Source: Nocardioides ganghwensis
Lineage (GTDB): Bacteria > Actinomycetota > Actinomycetes > Propionibacteriales > Nocardioidaceae
Direction: 5' to 3'
Length of the DNA stretch: 64,000 nucleotides
Assembly (NCBI RefSeq): GCF_014779655.1
Contig: NZ_JACXYX010000004.1
Span: 186,001-250,000, forward strand
A model generated the notes under the pieces. The model was not told the DNA's origin. It made no database searches and was given only the letters and a program-made list of their open reading frames with translations. A program made the translations under genes and the position numbers. The first letter of the stretch is position 1. Every line of letters begins with the position of its first letter. Shown piece by piece: positions 1 to 8,786 of this stretch.

Positions 1-714
1 TTCGCGATCGGCGCGGTCGTGCTCGTCCTCGCCGCCGGCTGGGTCTGGGTGCGGCTGCGCCCCGACCCGCTGCTCCTGGCACAGGAGGCCGCCGGCGTCG
101 TCCCGGCTGCGCGAGCGGATGAGCGGGGCCGGTCCTGGGGCCGCTTCGTCACGGTCGTGCGCGAGGTGCCGGCCGTCGGCGCAGCCGTCGTGGCGATGGC
201 CTGCGCCCACGCCGCGATGGTCTCGGTGATGATCATGACGCCGCTGCACATGGAGCACGGCGGCGCGCACCTCGAGGTCATCGGGTTCGTCATCTCGATC
301 CACGTGCTCGGCATGTTCGCGTTCTCCCCGGTCGTCGGGTGGGCCGCCGACCGCTTCGGACGCTCCGCCGTCCTGGTCGCCGGGGGAGCGGTGCTGCTCC
401 TGTCGCTGGCGCTGTGCGGGCTCTCGCCCGAAGGCTCGTCGTGGCAGATCCTGGCCGGGCTGTTCCTGCTCGGCCTCGGCTGGTCCTGCGCGACGGTGGC
501 GGCCTCGACCGTGATCGCCGACCGCACCCCCATCGAGGCGCGCACCGACGTGCAGGGCACCTCCGACATGGCGATGGCCCTCACCGCCGCCGGCGGCGGG
601 GCACTCGCCGGCGTCATCGTCGGGGTGCTGGGCTACCCGGCCCTCGCGCTGTTCGCCGCGCTGCTCGCCGGCACCGTCCTCGCGGCCGGGTGGGTCACGC
701 GCCGGCACGCGTGA
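1..714 (+). CDS. MFS transporter, C-terminal part (5' end outside window)
   Basis: The reading frame is open from the first base, so the gene starts upstream. About 237 residues are visible, with roughly six hydrophobic segments, which fits the C-terminal half of a 12-TM major facilitator. Between two of these helices lies the loop motif GWAADRFGR, the MFS motif-A type signature (GxxADRxGR) repeated in the second half of such proteins. The substrate cannot be told from this half. It would be an inner-membrane secondary transporter. The gene ends about 210 bp before recA, and the intervening DNA holds only recA control sites. Confidence 0.85.
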   Translation, partial: FAIGAVVLVLAAGWVWVRLRPDPLLLAQEAAGVVPAARADERGRSWGRFVTVVREVPAVGAAVVAMACAHAAMVSVMIMTPLHMEHGGAHLEVIGFVISIHVLGMFAFSPVVGWAADRFGRSAVLVAGGAVLLLSLALCGLSPEGSSWQILAGLFLLGLGWSCATVAASTVIADRTPIEARTDVQGTSDMAMALTAAGGGALAGVIVGVLGYPALALFAALLAGTVLAAGWVTRRHA

Positions 715-772
715 CCCCCCGCACGCCGACACGTCCGAGAACGCGTGCGACACGCCGCGTCGGGACACCGCG

Positions 773-796
773 TCGAACACCTGTTCGGGCTACTGT
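773..796 (+). promoter_or_regulatory. LexA (SOS) box and -10 element upstream of recA
   Basis: TCGAAC-ACCT-GTTCGG at 773-788 matches the actinobacterial SOS box TCGAAC-N4-GTTCGA in all but the last base. TACTGT at 791-796 is a plausible -10 hexamer just downstream, so LexA bound here would cover the -35 region. This is the LexA-repressed recA promoter by position and motif. Confidence 0.8.
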
Positions 797-858
797 GCAT
801 CCACAGGTACGACGAGGGGCGAGGTTGTCCACAGCGTCAGACCGTCCTGATCAGGGAC

Positions 859-880
859 TGTCGGTGGCTCGCCCTAGCGT
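859..880 (+). promoter_or_regulatory. PafBC-type (RecA-NDp) DNA-damage promoter of recA
   Basis: TGTCGGTG at 859-866, an 8-nt spacer, then TAGCGT at 875-880 fits the mycobacterial LexA-independent damage promoter (tTGTCRGTG-N8-TANNNT) recognised by the WYL-domain activator PafBC. It lies 43 bp before the recA start and downstream of the LexA box, so recA appears to have two separate damage inputs. Confidence 0.75.
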
Positions 881-923
881 CGGAGACGTACCTCAGACAA
901 CGACGACAGGACGGGACACAGCA

Positions 924-1976
<1,053 letters not shown>

Positions 1977-2019
1977 CCGCGCAGGCGGTCACGAGGAACG
2001 AGCGGCCGGCGTCGCGCGG

Positions 2020-2116
2020 GCAGGTTGAGCAAGCGTTCGACCGGGCCTGCGAGGCGCCGTCCTGAGGAGGCGCCAGCGCCGTCTCGAAGGGTCGGATCCG
2101 CGCGTCGAAACCCCAT
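2020..2116. repeat. Intergenic repeat-like element between recA and recX
   Basis: This non-coding segment holds the 8-mer GAGGCGCC twice (2051-2058 and 2067-2074) and flanking pieces such as GGTTGAGC, GTCTCGAAG and GTCGAAACC. These resemble short interspersed palindromic sequences often seen between genes of high-GC actinobacteria. Its status as a genome-wide family is inference; only this copy is in the window. Confidence 0.4.
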
Positions 2117-2134
2117 GCTCCAAGGAGTCGAGAG

Positions 2135-2869
2135 ATGACCAAGGAGAGCCGCCCCGCTCCTGACTGGGCCGGTGACGTCGGACTCGGCGTGCAGGCGTGG
2201 GTGGGGGAGACCCCACCCACGCCGACCGAGTCCCGACCCTCTCGCGCCCGGGGGACGGGTGACCGCTCCACCCGCAAGAGCGGCCGCGGCCGCACCCGGA
2301 CGTGGGAGGAGCGGGAGGCGGCCCGGATCGCCCGCGAGGAGGCTGCCGCCGCGGAGGTCGAGGCGGATCCCGAGGCCGTGGCCCGCAAGATCCTGCTCGA
2401 CGCCCTGACCGGTCAGGCCCGCTCGCGCCAGGAGCTCGCCGGCAAGCTCGCCGGCAGGGGCGTCCCCGACGACCTGGCCGCCGAGCTGCTCGACCGGTTC
2501 ACCGAGGTCGGTCTCATCGACGACGCGGCCTACGCCCGGCAGTGGGTCGAGAGCCGACACCGCAGCCGCGGACTGGCGCCGCGCGCACTGGCCCAGGAGC
2601 TGCGACGCAAGGGCGTCGGAGACGACGAGGCCAAGGCGGCGCTCGAGCAGATCGACGAGGCCGACCAGCGGATCGCTGCCCGGGCGCTCGTCGACAAGAA
2701 GCTGCGCTCCATGCGTGGCCTCGACCGGCAGGTGGCGACCCGGCGACTGGCCGGGCTGCTGGCGCGCAAGGGCTACGGGGCCGGACTGGCGTTCTCGGTG
2801 GTGCGCGAGGCGCTCGACGACGGGGACGACCCCGACGGCGCCGACGACCTCGAGCCGCCCGACTTCTAG
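2135..2869 (+). CDS. recX: Regulatory protein RecX with long N-terminal extension
   Basis: RecX binds RecA filaments and limits their extension and ATPase activity. The three-helix-repeat RecX domain runs from about residue 80 to 235 and includes FTEVGLIDDAAYARQWVE and the later LARKGYGAGLAFSVVREAL. The 244-residue length is longer than the usual 150-200. The extra 75-80 N-terminal residues are low-complexity, first Pro/Thr/Ser-rich, then Arg/Glu/Ala-rich. An AAGGAG ribosome site at 2122-2127 sits 7 nt before the ATG and supports the long form. An internal start would give a normal-length protein but lacks such a site. It is probably co-transcribed with recA. Confidence 0.93.
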   Translation: MTKESRPAPDWAGDVGLGVQAWVGETPPTPTESRPSRARGTGDRSTRKSGRGRTRTWEEREAARIAREEAAAAEVEADPEAVARKILLDALTGQARSRQELAGKLAGRGVPDDLAAELLDRFTEVGLIDDAAYARQWVESRHRSRGLAPRALAQELRRKGVGDDEAKAALEQIDEADQRIAARALVDKKLRSMRGLDRQVATRRLAGLLARKGYGAGLAFSVVREALDDGDDPDGADDLEPPDF

Positions 2870-2913
2870 GGTCGCCCTTCCGCCCGGTGCCGCGGCTCTG
2901 GTGGGATGGGCCG

Positions 2914-3405
2914 GTGAGCAACGAGCGCGAGGTCCTCACCTACGACCTGTTCGGCACCGCGACGCGCGAGCTGGCGCAGCAGGTGGCGGACTCGGGCTTC
3001 CGACCCGACATGATCCTCGCGATCGCCCGCGGCGGCCTGGCCCTCGGGATGGGCCTGGGCTACGCGCTGGCGGTGAAGAACATCTCGGTGGTCAACGTGG
3101 AGTTCTACACCGGGGTCGACGAGCGACTCGACGTGCCGATCATGCTGCCGCCCACCCCGGCGGTGGTGGACCTGTCCGGTCTCAAGGTGCTCGTCGCCGA
3201 CGACGTCGCCGACACCGGGCGCACCCTCGAGCTCGTCCACCAGTTCTGCGAGGGCCACGTGGCGGAGGTCCGTACGGTCGTGATCTACGAGAAGCCCCAG
3301 TCGGTCATCAAGGCCGACTACGTGTGGCGACGGACCGAGCGCTGGATCGACTTCCCGTGGTCGGTCCTGCCGCCCGTCGTCGACCCGGACGCGCTCGCCC
3401 ACTGA
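2914..3405 (+). CDS. Phosphoribosyltransferase family protein (COG2236-like)
   Basis: This is a 163-residue protein starting at GTG 2914. The PRPP-binding loop is clear: VLVADDVADTGRTL near residues 92-105, with the two acidic residues and the DTGRT phosphate loop of type I phosphoribosyltransferases. An upstream IARGGLALG loop resembles the region that binds pyrophosphate. The length and the C-terminal W..FPW motif resemble xanthine/hypoxanthine-type enzymes, so a purine-salvage role is likely, but the base cannot be read from sequence. It lies between recX and a GNAT gene, with 8 bp to the latter. Confidence 0.82.
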   Translation: MSNEREVLTYDLFGTATRELAQQVADSGFRPDMILAIARGGLALGMGLGYALAVKNISVVNVEFYTGVDERLDVPIMLPPTPAVVDLSGLKVLVADDVADTGRTLELVHQFCEGHVAEVRTVVIYEKPQSVIKADYVWRRTERWIDFPWSVLPPVVDPDALAH

Positions 3406-3413
3406 CCGGCGTC

Positions 3414-4163
3414 GTGGCACCGAGGCTGGTGACCGTCTGCGACGAGCGGGTGGAGCTCGTCGGTGAGGTCGCTCCGGGTGAGAGCTGGGCGGCTGCCGCC
3501 GCGCGCATCGCTGCACCGCTGGGTGCCGCCCCGGTGGCCGAGGACCTGTCGGGCGACACGCTCGCGTTCGTCGTCGACCCGGACCAGCGCATCGACCTGC
3601 GGGCGATGGCGCGCGGCGACCTGCCGCTGCTGGGGAGGTGGCTCGCTGCCGCACACGTACGCCGGTGGTGGCACACAGGCGGCGAGCCGACCCCCGATCG
3701 GGTCGCCGCGACGTACGGCCCCCGCATCGACGGCATCACGCCGACCCGGATGTGGGTGGTGGAGGTCAACGGCCGCTCGATCGGCTTCGTGCAGGACTAC
3801 CGCATCCGCGACCACCCGGCGTTCGCGCTCCTCACGCCGGACCCGGACGCCATCGGGCTCGACTACGCGATCGGCGAGCCCGAGTGGGCCGGTCGCGGAC
3901 TCGGCGCCCGCATCCTCTGGACCTGGATGGTCGGCGCGGCGCGCCGCTTCCTGGACGCCGAGGAGTTCTTCGCAGCACCCGACCACCGCAACGCGGCCTC
4001 GCTGCGCATCCTCGACAAGGTGGGCTTCACCCGTGGCACGTGGTTCGACGAGCCCACCAGGGCCGGGTCGGTCGCCACGGTCGTCGGCTGCCGTCTCGAC
4101 GTACGGCGGGTCCTCGGCGGCGCGCACCGCGCCGAGCCCGGACCGGCGCCCGGTGGGCCATGA
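3414..4163 (+). CDS. GNAT acetyltransferase, AAC(6')-like
   Basis: The product is a 249-residue protein if it starts at GTG 3414. The GNAT domain occupies roughly residues 60-230, beginning LRAMARGDLPLLGRWLAAAHVRRWW, which resembles aminoglycoside 6'-N-acetyltransferases and siderophore lysine acyltransferases. The acetyl-CoA segment is IGEPEWAGRGLGARIL (around residues 158-173), and HRNAASLRILDKVGF is the conserved C-terminal helix/strand. The first 60 residues are unlike the family and could be partly untranslated if a later start is used. The substrate is unknown; a role in drug resistance should not be assumed. Confidence 0.75.
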   Translation: MAPRLVTVCDERVELVGEVAPGESWAAAAARIAAPLGAAPVAEDLSGDTLAFVVDPDQRIDLRAMARGDLPLLGRWLAAAHVRRWWHTGGEPTPDRVAATYGPRIDGITPTRMWVVEVNGRSIGFVQDYRIRDHPAFALLTPDPDAIGLDYAIGEPEWAGRGLGARILWTWMVGAARRFLDAEEFFAAPDHRNAASLRILDKVGFTRGTWFDEPTRAGSVATVVGCRLDVRRVLGGAHRAEPGPAPGGP

Positions 4164-4170
4164 TGACCCC

Positions 4171-5022
4171 ATGACCTCAGCCATCGCCGACGCGCTGCGA
4201 CTTCCCTCCGGTCCGGTCGACCTGACCGCCATCGACCCCGACTCCGCGCCGGGGTTCGACGGCAAGAAGGCCGATGGCAAGGCCGCGCTGGCCGGCATGC
4301 AGCCAGAGCTGGCAGACCTGCAGGAGCGGCTCTGGGCGGAACGGACCGCGGGCTCCGAGCGTCGCGTCCTGCTCGTCCTGCAGGGGATGGACACCAGCGG
4401 CAAGGGCGGCGTCCTGCGCCACACCATCGGCCTCGTCGACCCGCAGGGCGTCCGGATCACCAGCTTCAAGGCGCCGACCGAGGAGGAGCGCGCCCACGAC
4501 TTCCTCTGGCGCATCGAGAAGGGCCTTCCGGAGGCGGGCTACATCGGGGTCTTCGACCGCTCGCACTACGAGGACGTCCTCATCGCCCGCGTGCACGGGC
4601 TGGCCGATCCCGACGAGATCGAACGCCGCTACGGGGCGATCAACGAGTTCGAGGCCCGGCTCGTCGACGAGGGCTTCTCGGTCCTCAAGTGCATGCTCCA
4701 CATCAGCGCCGACGAGCAGAAGGCGCGCCTCGCCGAGCGGCTGGCCAACCCCGAGAAGCACTGGAAGTTCAACCCCGGCGACCTCGACGAGCGCGCCCAC
4801 TGGCCGGCCTACCGCGAGGCCTACGAGATCGCGCTCGAGCGCACCGGCACCGACATCGCCCCGTGGCACGTGGTGCCGGCCGACAAGAAGTGGTTCCGCA
4901 ACCTCGCCGTTGGACAGATCCTCCTCGACACGCTGCGCGGCCTCGACCTGCAGTGGCCCACCGCCGACTTCGACGTGACGGCCGAGACCGAGCGGCTCGC
5001 CGCGGAGGCCCCGGTCCGGTGA
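4171..5022 (+). CDS. Polyphosphate kinase 2 family protein
   Basis: This 283-residue protein transfers phosphate between polyphosphate and nucleotides. Walker A GMDTSGKGG lies at residues 72-80 and the Walker B/lid region FDRSHYEDV near 128-136. An Arg/Lys-rich segment, HWKFNPGDLDERAHW, matches the PPK2 lid and C-terminal part. The size fits single-domain class I/III PPK2 enzymes; whether it prefers AMP, ADP or GDP cannot be told. The stop overlaps the next gene's start (GTGA, 5019-5022), so PPK2 is translationally coupled to the HipA-like kinase. A CATGAT box 6 nt before the ATG may allow leaderless transcription from inside the preceding gene's end. Confidence 0.93.
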   Translation: MTSAIADALRLPSGPVDLTAIDPDSAPGFDGKKADGKAALAGMQPELADLQERLWAERTAGSERRVLLVLQGMDTSGKGGVLRHTIGLVDPQGVRITSFKAPTEEERAHDFLWRIEKGLPEAGYIGVFDRSHYEDVLIARVHGLADPDEIERRYGAINEFEARLVDEGFSVLKCMLHISADEQKARLAERLANPEKHWKFNPGDLDERAHWPAYREAYEIALERTGTDIAPWHVVPADKKWFRNLAVGQILLDTLRGLDLQWPTADFDVTAETERLAAEAPVR

Positions 5023-5816
5023 CCGCTGACCTCCCGACCGGCGTCTCGACGCGCCTCCAGACGGTCCACGTGACGCGCTACGTCACCCCCCTGCGCGAGG
5101 GCGGCAGCCTGCCCGGCGTCGTCGAGGGCGACGACCTCGGGACGTACGTCTGCAAGTTCCGCGGTGCCGGCCAGGGCGCGAAGGTGCTGGTGGCCGAGGT
5201 GATCGTCAGCGGTCTCGCCACCCGCCTCGGCCTGCGCACGCCGCGCCTCGTCGTCCTCGACCTCGACCCCGAGCTCGCCCGCTACGAGGCCGACGAGGAG
5301 GTGCAGGACCTCCTCAACGCCAGCGTCGGGCCCAACCTCGGGATCGACTTCCTCCCCGGCTCGTTCGGGGTCGACGGCCAGGTGGCCACGGCCGACGACG
5401 AGGGGGCGAAGGTGCTCTGGCTCGACGCGTTCACCGCCAACGTCGACCGCTCGTGGCGCAACCCCAACCTGCTGCTCTGGCACGGCGACCTGTGGGTCAT
5501 CGACCACGGCGCCTCGCTCTACTTCCACCACGGCTGGCAGGCGGGCGTCACCGATCCCGCACGGTTCGCCGCGCAGCCCTGGGACGTCAGCGGGCACGTG
5601 TTCGAGACCTGCGCACGACGGGCGCGGGAGCTGGACGATGAGGTCGCGGCGCTGCTCGGCCGCGAGGTGTTCGCCCAGGTCCTGGCCGCGGTCCCGGACG
5701 TCTGGCTGGAGCCCGTCCCCGGCGCCGGGACGCCCGACGAGCTGCGGGCGGCCTACGTCGACTTCCTCGTCGCCCGCCTCGGTACCCGGCAGTGGCTCCC
5801 GGAGGTGGCGCGGTGA
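5019..5816 (+). CDS. HipA-like kinase domain protein (HipA_2)
   Basis: This 265-residue protein shows a compact HipA/PI3K-like kinase layout. A Lys in YVCKFRGAGQG (K46) sits in a nucleotide-binding strand. WLDAFTANVDRSWRNPN (D136, N141, D143) forms a catalytic-loop-like segment, and VIDHGASLYF (D162-H163-G164) resembles the metal-binding DFG-type motif. It lacks the N-terminal HipA domain of the classical toxin. The gene overlaps PPK2 upstream and DUF3037 downstream through GTGA junctions, so all three are co-translated. HipA_2 proteins are commonly paired with DUF3037 partners. The phosphorylated target is unknown. Confidence 0.8.
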   Translation: MTADLPTGVSTRLQTVHVTRYVTPLREGGSLPGVVEGDDLGTYVCKFRGAGQGAKVLVAEVIVSGLATRLGLRTPRLVVLDLDPELARYEADEEVQDLLNASVGPNLGIDFLPGSFGVDGQVATADDEGAKVLWLDAFTANVDRSWRNPNLLLWHGDLWVIDHGASLYFHHGWQAGVTDPARFAAQPWDVSGHVFETCARRARELDDEVAALLGREVFAQVLAAVPDVWLEPVPGAGTPDELRAAYVDFLVARLGTRQWLPEVAR

Positions 5817-6199
5817 GCACGACCCGGCTGGCCTACCAGTACGTCGTCCTGCGGTGCGTGCCGCGACCGGACCGCGAGGAGTTCGTCAACGTCGGCGTGG
5901 TGCTGCACTGCCAGGGCGCGGACTACCTCGACGCGGCCTGGTCGGTGGACCGCGACCGGCTGCGTGCGCTCCACCCCGGGGTCGACGTCGACCAGGTCTG
6001 CGAGGCCCTCGCCTTCGTCGACCTGGTGTGTCGCGGTGACGAACGCGGCGGCGAGGCGGCTCGCCAGTCCCTCGGCCAGCGATTCGGGTTCCTCAAGGCT
6101 CCACGCAGCACCGTCCTCCAGCCCGGACCCGTGCACGGGGGCGTCACCGACGACCCGGCCCGCCAGCTCGAGCACCTGCGCGAGCGCCTGGTCGGATGA
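5813..6199 (+). CDS. DUF3037 family protein
   Basis: This 128-residue protein begins MSTTRLAYQYVVLRCVPRPD and continues REEFVNVGVVLHC, the hallmark N-terminus of DUF3037. No catalytic motif or membrane segment is evident. The GTG start overlaps the stop of the HipA-like kinase, so the two are made together in near-equal amounts. A partner, inhibitor or adaptor of that kinase is the natural guess, but this is inference from gene pairing only. Confidence 0.85.
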   Translation: MSTTRLAYQYVVLRCVPRPDREEFVNVGVVLHCQGADYLDAAWSVDRDRLRALHPGVDVDQVCEALAFVDLVCRGDERGGEAARQSLGQRFGFLKAPRSTVLQPGPVHGGVTDDPARQLEHLRERLVG

Positions 6200-6230
6200 C
6201 GGACCGGACGACGTCGAGGGGCGGCACCCC

Positions 6231-6926
6231 GTGACGTACGTCGCAGCCGTGCGCGCGGCCCTCGCCGAGGTCGGCGACCCGGTCCGGGCTGCGCAGCAGC
6301 AGGCCTACATGAAGTCCGACCTGCCCTACGTCGGTCTGGGCGCTCCGGCCCTCAAGGCCCTGCTGCGCCCGCTGCTGGTCGAGCACCGCTTCGTCGACCG
6401 CGCCCAGTGGGAGCACGCGGTTCTCGAGCTGTGGGAGGACGCCGAGCACCGCGAGGAGTGGTACGCCGCGATCGCGCTCCTGCGGCACCGGCCCTACCGG
6501 CCGTGGCTCGACCCCGATCTCCTTCCCCTGCTGGAGACGCTCGTGCGCACCGGCGCCTGGTGGGACGTCGTCGACGAGATCGCCGCCCACCTCGTCGGCC
6601 AGGTGCTGCTCGAGCACCGTGCGGACACGACGCCGGTCATGGACGCCTGGTCGGTCGACGCCGACAGCCTGTGGGTGCGGCGTACGGCGATGCTCGCGCA
6701 GCTGCGCCACGCCGGTCGCACCGACACCGACCTGCTCGCGCGCGTCCTGACCGCCAACCTCGACGACACGGCGTACGGACGGGAGTTCTTCGTCCGCAAG
6801 GCGCTCGGGTGGGCGCTTCGCCAGCACGCGCGTACGGATCCGGCGTGGGTCCGCGCGTACGTCGACACGCACGCCGACCGGCTCAGCGGGCTGTCGCGCC
6901 GAGAGGCGCTCAAGCACCTCGGATGA
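6231..6926 (+). CDS. DNA alkylation repair protein, AlkD family
   Basis: This 231-residue all-helical protein matches the HEAT-repeat DNA alkylation repair family: MKSDLPYVGLGAPALKALLRPL at the front, ELWEDAEHREEWYAAIALL in the middle, WWDVVDEIAAHLVG and WALRQHARTDPAWVRAYVD later. AlkD-type glycosylases remove positively charged alkylated bases without base flipping. The GTG start at 6231 follows a GAGGGG ribosome site about 10 nt upstream. Earlier starts are out of frame. The gene is 31 bp after DUF3037 and may belong to the same transcript. A hairpin terminator follows directly. Confidence 0.88.
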   Translation: MTYVAAVRAALAEVGDPVRAAQQQAYMKSDLPYVGLGAPALKALLRPLLVEHRFVDRAQWEHAVLELWEDAEHREEWYAAIALLRHRPYRPWLDPDLLPLLETLVRTGAWWDVVDEIAAHLVGQVLLEHRADTTPVMDAWSVDADSLWVRRTAMLAQLRHAGRTDTDLLARVLTANLDDTAYGREFFVRKALGWALRQHARTDPAWVRAYVDTHADRLSGLSRREALKHLG

Positions 6927-6928
6927 CG

Positions 6929-6966
6929 TCATGGCCACCGGTCGTCGGAGCGACCGGCCGCCATGA
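6929..6966. terminator. Bidirectional hairpin terminator
   Basis: TCATGGC (6929-6935) and CCGGTCG (6938-6944) pair with CGACCGG (6951-6957) and GCCATGA (6960-6966) around a 6-nt loop, with a 2-nt internal mismatch. The hairpin lies between the converging AlkD-type and cbiX genes and has no strong U-tract. Confidence 0.65.
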
Positions 6967-6979
6967 CCTCAGCCTCGGA

Positions 6980-7723
6980 TCAGACGGGGACGAGCTCCAC
7001 CGCGCCGACGGCGTAGCGGGCGAGGACCGCGCGGGCGACGGCCGGGTGGGCGCCCAGCGGGTCGGAGACGGCCACCGCGCCGGCCTCGAAGGCGAGCTCC
7101 GTCGCGCGGTCCGGCAGCCGGCCCGGGGCGAGGAAGAACGACGCGACGGCGATGTGGCGCTTGCCCGCCGAGCGGAAGGCGCGCACGGCCTCACCGGCAG
7201 CCGGCGGCGCCGCCGAGGCGAACGCGGCCGTGACCGGCAGTCGGTGCCGCGCACCCCACGTGCGGGCGATCCGGGCAACCGCCTGGTTGGCGAGCGGGTC
7301 GGAGGATCCGGCGGCGGCCAGCACCAGCGCGTCGAGCTCGCGCACCCGCGCCGCCTTCAGCGCCTCGCGCAGCCGGACGTCGAGGACCTCGAGGAAGGCG
7401 GCCTCCATGCCGAGGATGCGGCTGGCCTGGATGCGTACGCCCTCGTGGCGGGCCATGGCCGCCGCGATCGCCTCGGGGACGTCGACCTTGGCGTGGTAGG
7501 CCTCCGTGAGCAGGAGCGGCACGACGACGATCTCGTCGTGGCCGGCCTTCACGAGCCGGTCGACGACCGTGTCGAAGGACGGCTTGGAGAGGTCGAGGAA
7601 GGCCGTCTCGATGCGGAGGTCGGGGCGCATCGCCTTGACCTCGGCGACGAGCGCCTTGATCGTCGCGGCGGATCGCGGGTCCCGGCTTCCGTGGGCCAGG
7701 GCAACCAGAGCAGGAGCAGCCAT
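6980..7723 (-). CDS. Sirohydrochlorin ferrochelatase / CbiX family
   Basis: This 247-residue protein contains two CbiX-like halves. The first begins with ALVALAHGSRDPRS, carrying the metal-binding His near residue 11, and the second has LAAAGSSDPLANQ. It would insert iron into sirohydrochlorin to make siroheme, the cofactor of the sulfite reductase encoded in the same operon. A CGGAGG ribosome site stands just before the ATG. It is the last gene of the sulfur cluster and is separated from cysH by 156 bp. The cobalt-chelatase alternative is less likely given the sulfur context. Confidence 0.88.
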   Translation of the reverse strand: MAAPALVALAHGSRDPRSAATIKALVAEVKAMRPDLRIETAFLDLSKPSFDTVVDRLVKAGHDEIVVVPLLLTEAYHAKVDVPEAIAAAMARHEGVRIQASRILGMEAAFLEVLDVRLREALKAARVRELDALVLAAAGSSDPLANQAVARIARTWGARHRLPVTAAFASAAPPAAGEAVRAFRSAGKRHIAVASFFLAPGRLPDRATELAFEAGAVAVSDPLGAHPAVARAVLARYAVGAVELVPV

Positions 7724-7819
7724 CAGGGGTGCCTCCGATCGTGAGTGGTGGTGCGGTGGTGCTGGATGGGTGCGACGACGTTGTCGCGGTGCTTGAAAGG
7801 TGAGGTCTTCTGCCGGATC

Positions 7820-7880
7820 GGGGTCCCCGCGGCGTTGTTCGGGGGAGCGAAGCGGAGGAGAAGAACGTCGTGGGGTGATC
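7820..7880 (-). repeat. Intergenic repeat copy 1 (after cysH)
   Basis: GGGGTCCC-x-GCG, GTTCGGG, AGCG-x-AGCG, then GTCGTGGGGTG occur in this order, directly after the cysH stop in the direction of transcription. The same series recurs at 8787-8839 after nirA. Copy 1 is longer by about 12 bases through small insertions. Confidence 0.55.
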
Positions 7881-8623
7881 TAGGCATGGATGCCGCACTC
7901 GGTCTTGTTGGTGCCGGCCCAGCGCCCGCTGCGCGGGTCGTCGCCGGGAGCGACGCGCCGGGTGCAGGGCCAGCAGCCGATGCTGGGGTAGCCGTCGTGG
8001 ACGAGCGGGTTCACCAGGATCCCGTTGTCGTTGATGTAGCGCTCGACCTGCTCGTCGCTCCAGCGGGCGAGGGGGGAGACCTTGACCTTGCCCTTGCGCG
8101 CGTCCCAGCCGACGACCGGCGCGATCACGCGGTTGTGGGTCTCGGCACGGCGCAGGCCCGTGGCCCACGCGTCGTACTCGGCGAGCGTGTCGGCGAGCGG
8201 CTTGACCTTGCGCAGCGCGCAGCACAGGTCGGGGTCGGTCCTGTAGAGGTCCTTGCCGTGGGTGGCGTCCTGCTCGGCCACCGTCTGGGCCGGCGTGATG
8301 GTGCGCAGGTTGACCGGCAGGGTCGCCTCGACGGCGTCGCGGGTGCCGATGGTCTCGACGAAGTGGTACCCCGTGTCGAGGAAGACGACGTCGATGCCGG
8401 GTGCGACCTTGGAGGCGAGGTGCGCCAGCACGGCGTCGCCCATCGACGAGGTGATCGCGAACCGGTCGCCGAAGGTGGCGACGGCCCACTCGATGATGAC
8501 CTCGGCGGGGGCCAGCTCGAGCTCGGCACCGACGTGGGAGACGAGCTCGCGCAGCTCCTCGGGCGTACGCCCCGCGGTGTGGGTGCCCTTGAAGTCGCGC
8601 GCGGCGCGCGTCGAGAGGCTCAT
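7880..8623 (-). CDS. cysH: Assimilatory adenylyl-sulfate (APS) reductase, [4Fe-4S] type
   Basis: This 247-residue enzyme reduces activated sulfate to sulfite with thioredoxin. The catalytic Cys is C243 in KTECGIH near the C-terminus. C134-C135 (DLCCALRKV) and C217-x2-C220 (GCWPC) form the four-cysteine cluster site that marks the plant/bacterial APS reductase rather than cluster-free PAPS reductase. The P-loop-like segment TSSMGDAVLAHL lies at about 58-70. The ATG at 8623 overlaps the stop of the upstream 54-aa gene (ATGA). A longer open frame upstream lacks family similarity and was not used. Confidence 0.95.
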   Translation of the reverse strand: MSLSTRAARDFKGTHTAGRTPEELRELVSHVGAELELAPAEVIIEWAVATFGDRFAITSSMGDAVLAHLASKVAPGIDVVFLDTGYHFVETIGTRDAVEATLPVNLRTITPAQTVAEQDATHGKDLYRTDPDLCCALRKVKPLADTLAEYDAWATGLRRAETHNRVIAPVVGWDARKGKVKVSPLARWSDEQVERYINDNGILVNPLVHDGYPSIGCWPCTRRVAPGDDPRSGRWAGTNKTECGIHA

Positions 8624-8784
8624 GGCGTGCCTCCTCCGGTGCCGGGGTGCGGGATCATGCCGGTCATCTGGACGGTGAAGCTGCGCAGGCACGAGCGGCA
8701 CTCCCAGGCGCCTGCACCCTCGCGCGGGAACAGGTTCTCGTCCCCGCACCAGGGGCAGTGGAAGGGCTGCGCGCGCTCGCTCAT
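8620..8784 (-). CDS. 54-residue zinc-ribbon protein between nirA and cysH
   Basis: This small protein starts MSERAQPFHCPWCGDENLF and contains CPWC (C10, C13) and CRSC (C29, C32), a four-cysteine zinc-ribbon or rubredoxin-like knuckle pair. The tail is PHPGTGGGTP. Its stop codon overlaps the cysH ATG (ATGA), so it is translationally coupled to APS reductase, and it begins 52 bp after nirA. Similar tiny genes are found in this operon position in other actinobacteria, to my knowledge without assigned function. It could be a metal-binding or redox helper for either reductase; that is inference. Confidence 0.85.
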   Translation of the reverse strand: MSERAQPFHCPWCGDENLFPREGAGAWECRSCLRSFTVQMTGMIPHPGTGGGTP

Positions 8785-8786
8785 TG

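Noticed and set aside
3414..4163. Aminoglycoside resistance gene
   Set aside because: The fold similarity is only to the broad GNAT group; nothing in the context supports resistance.
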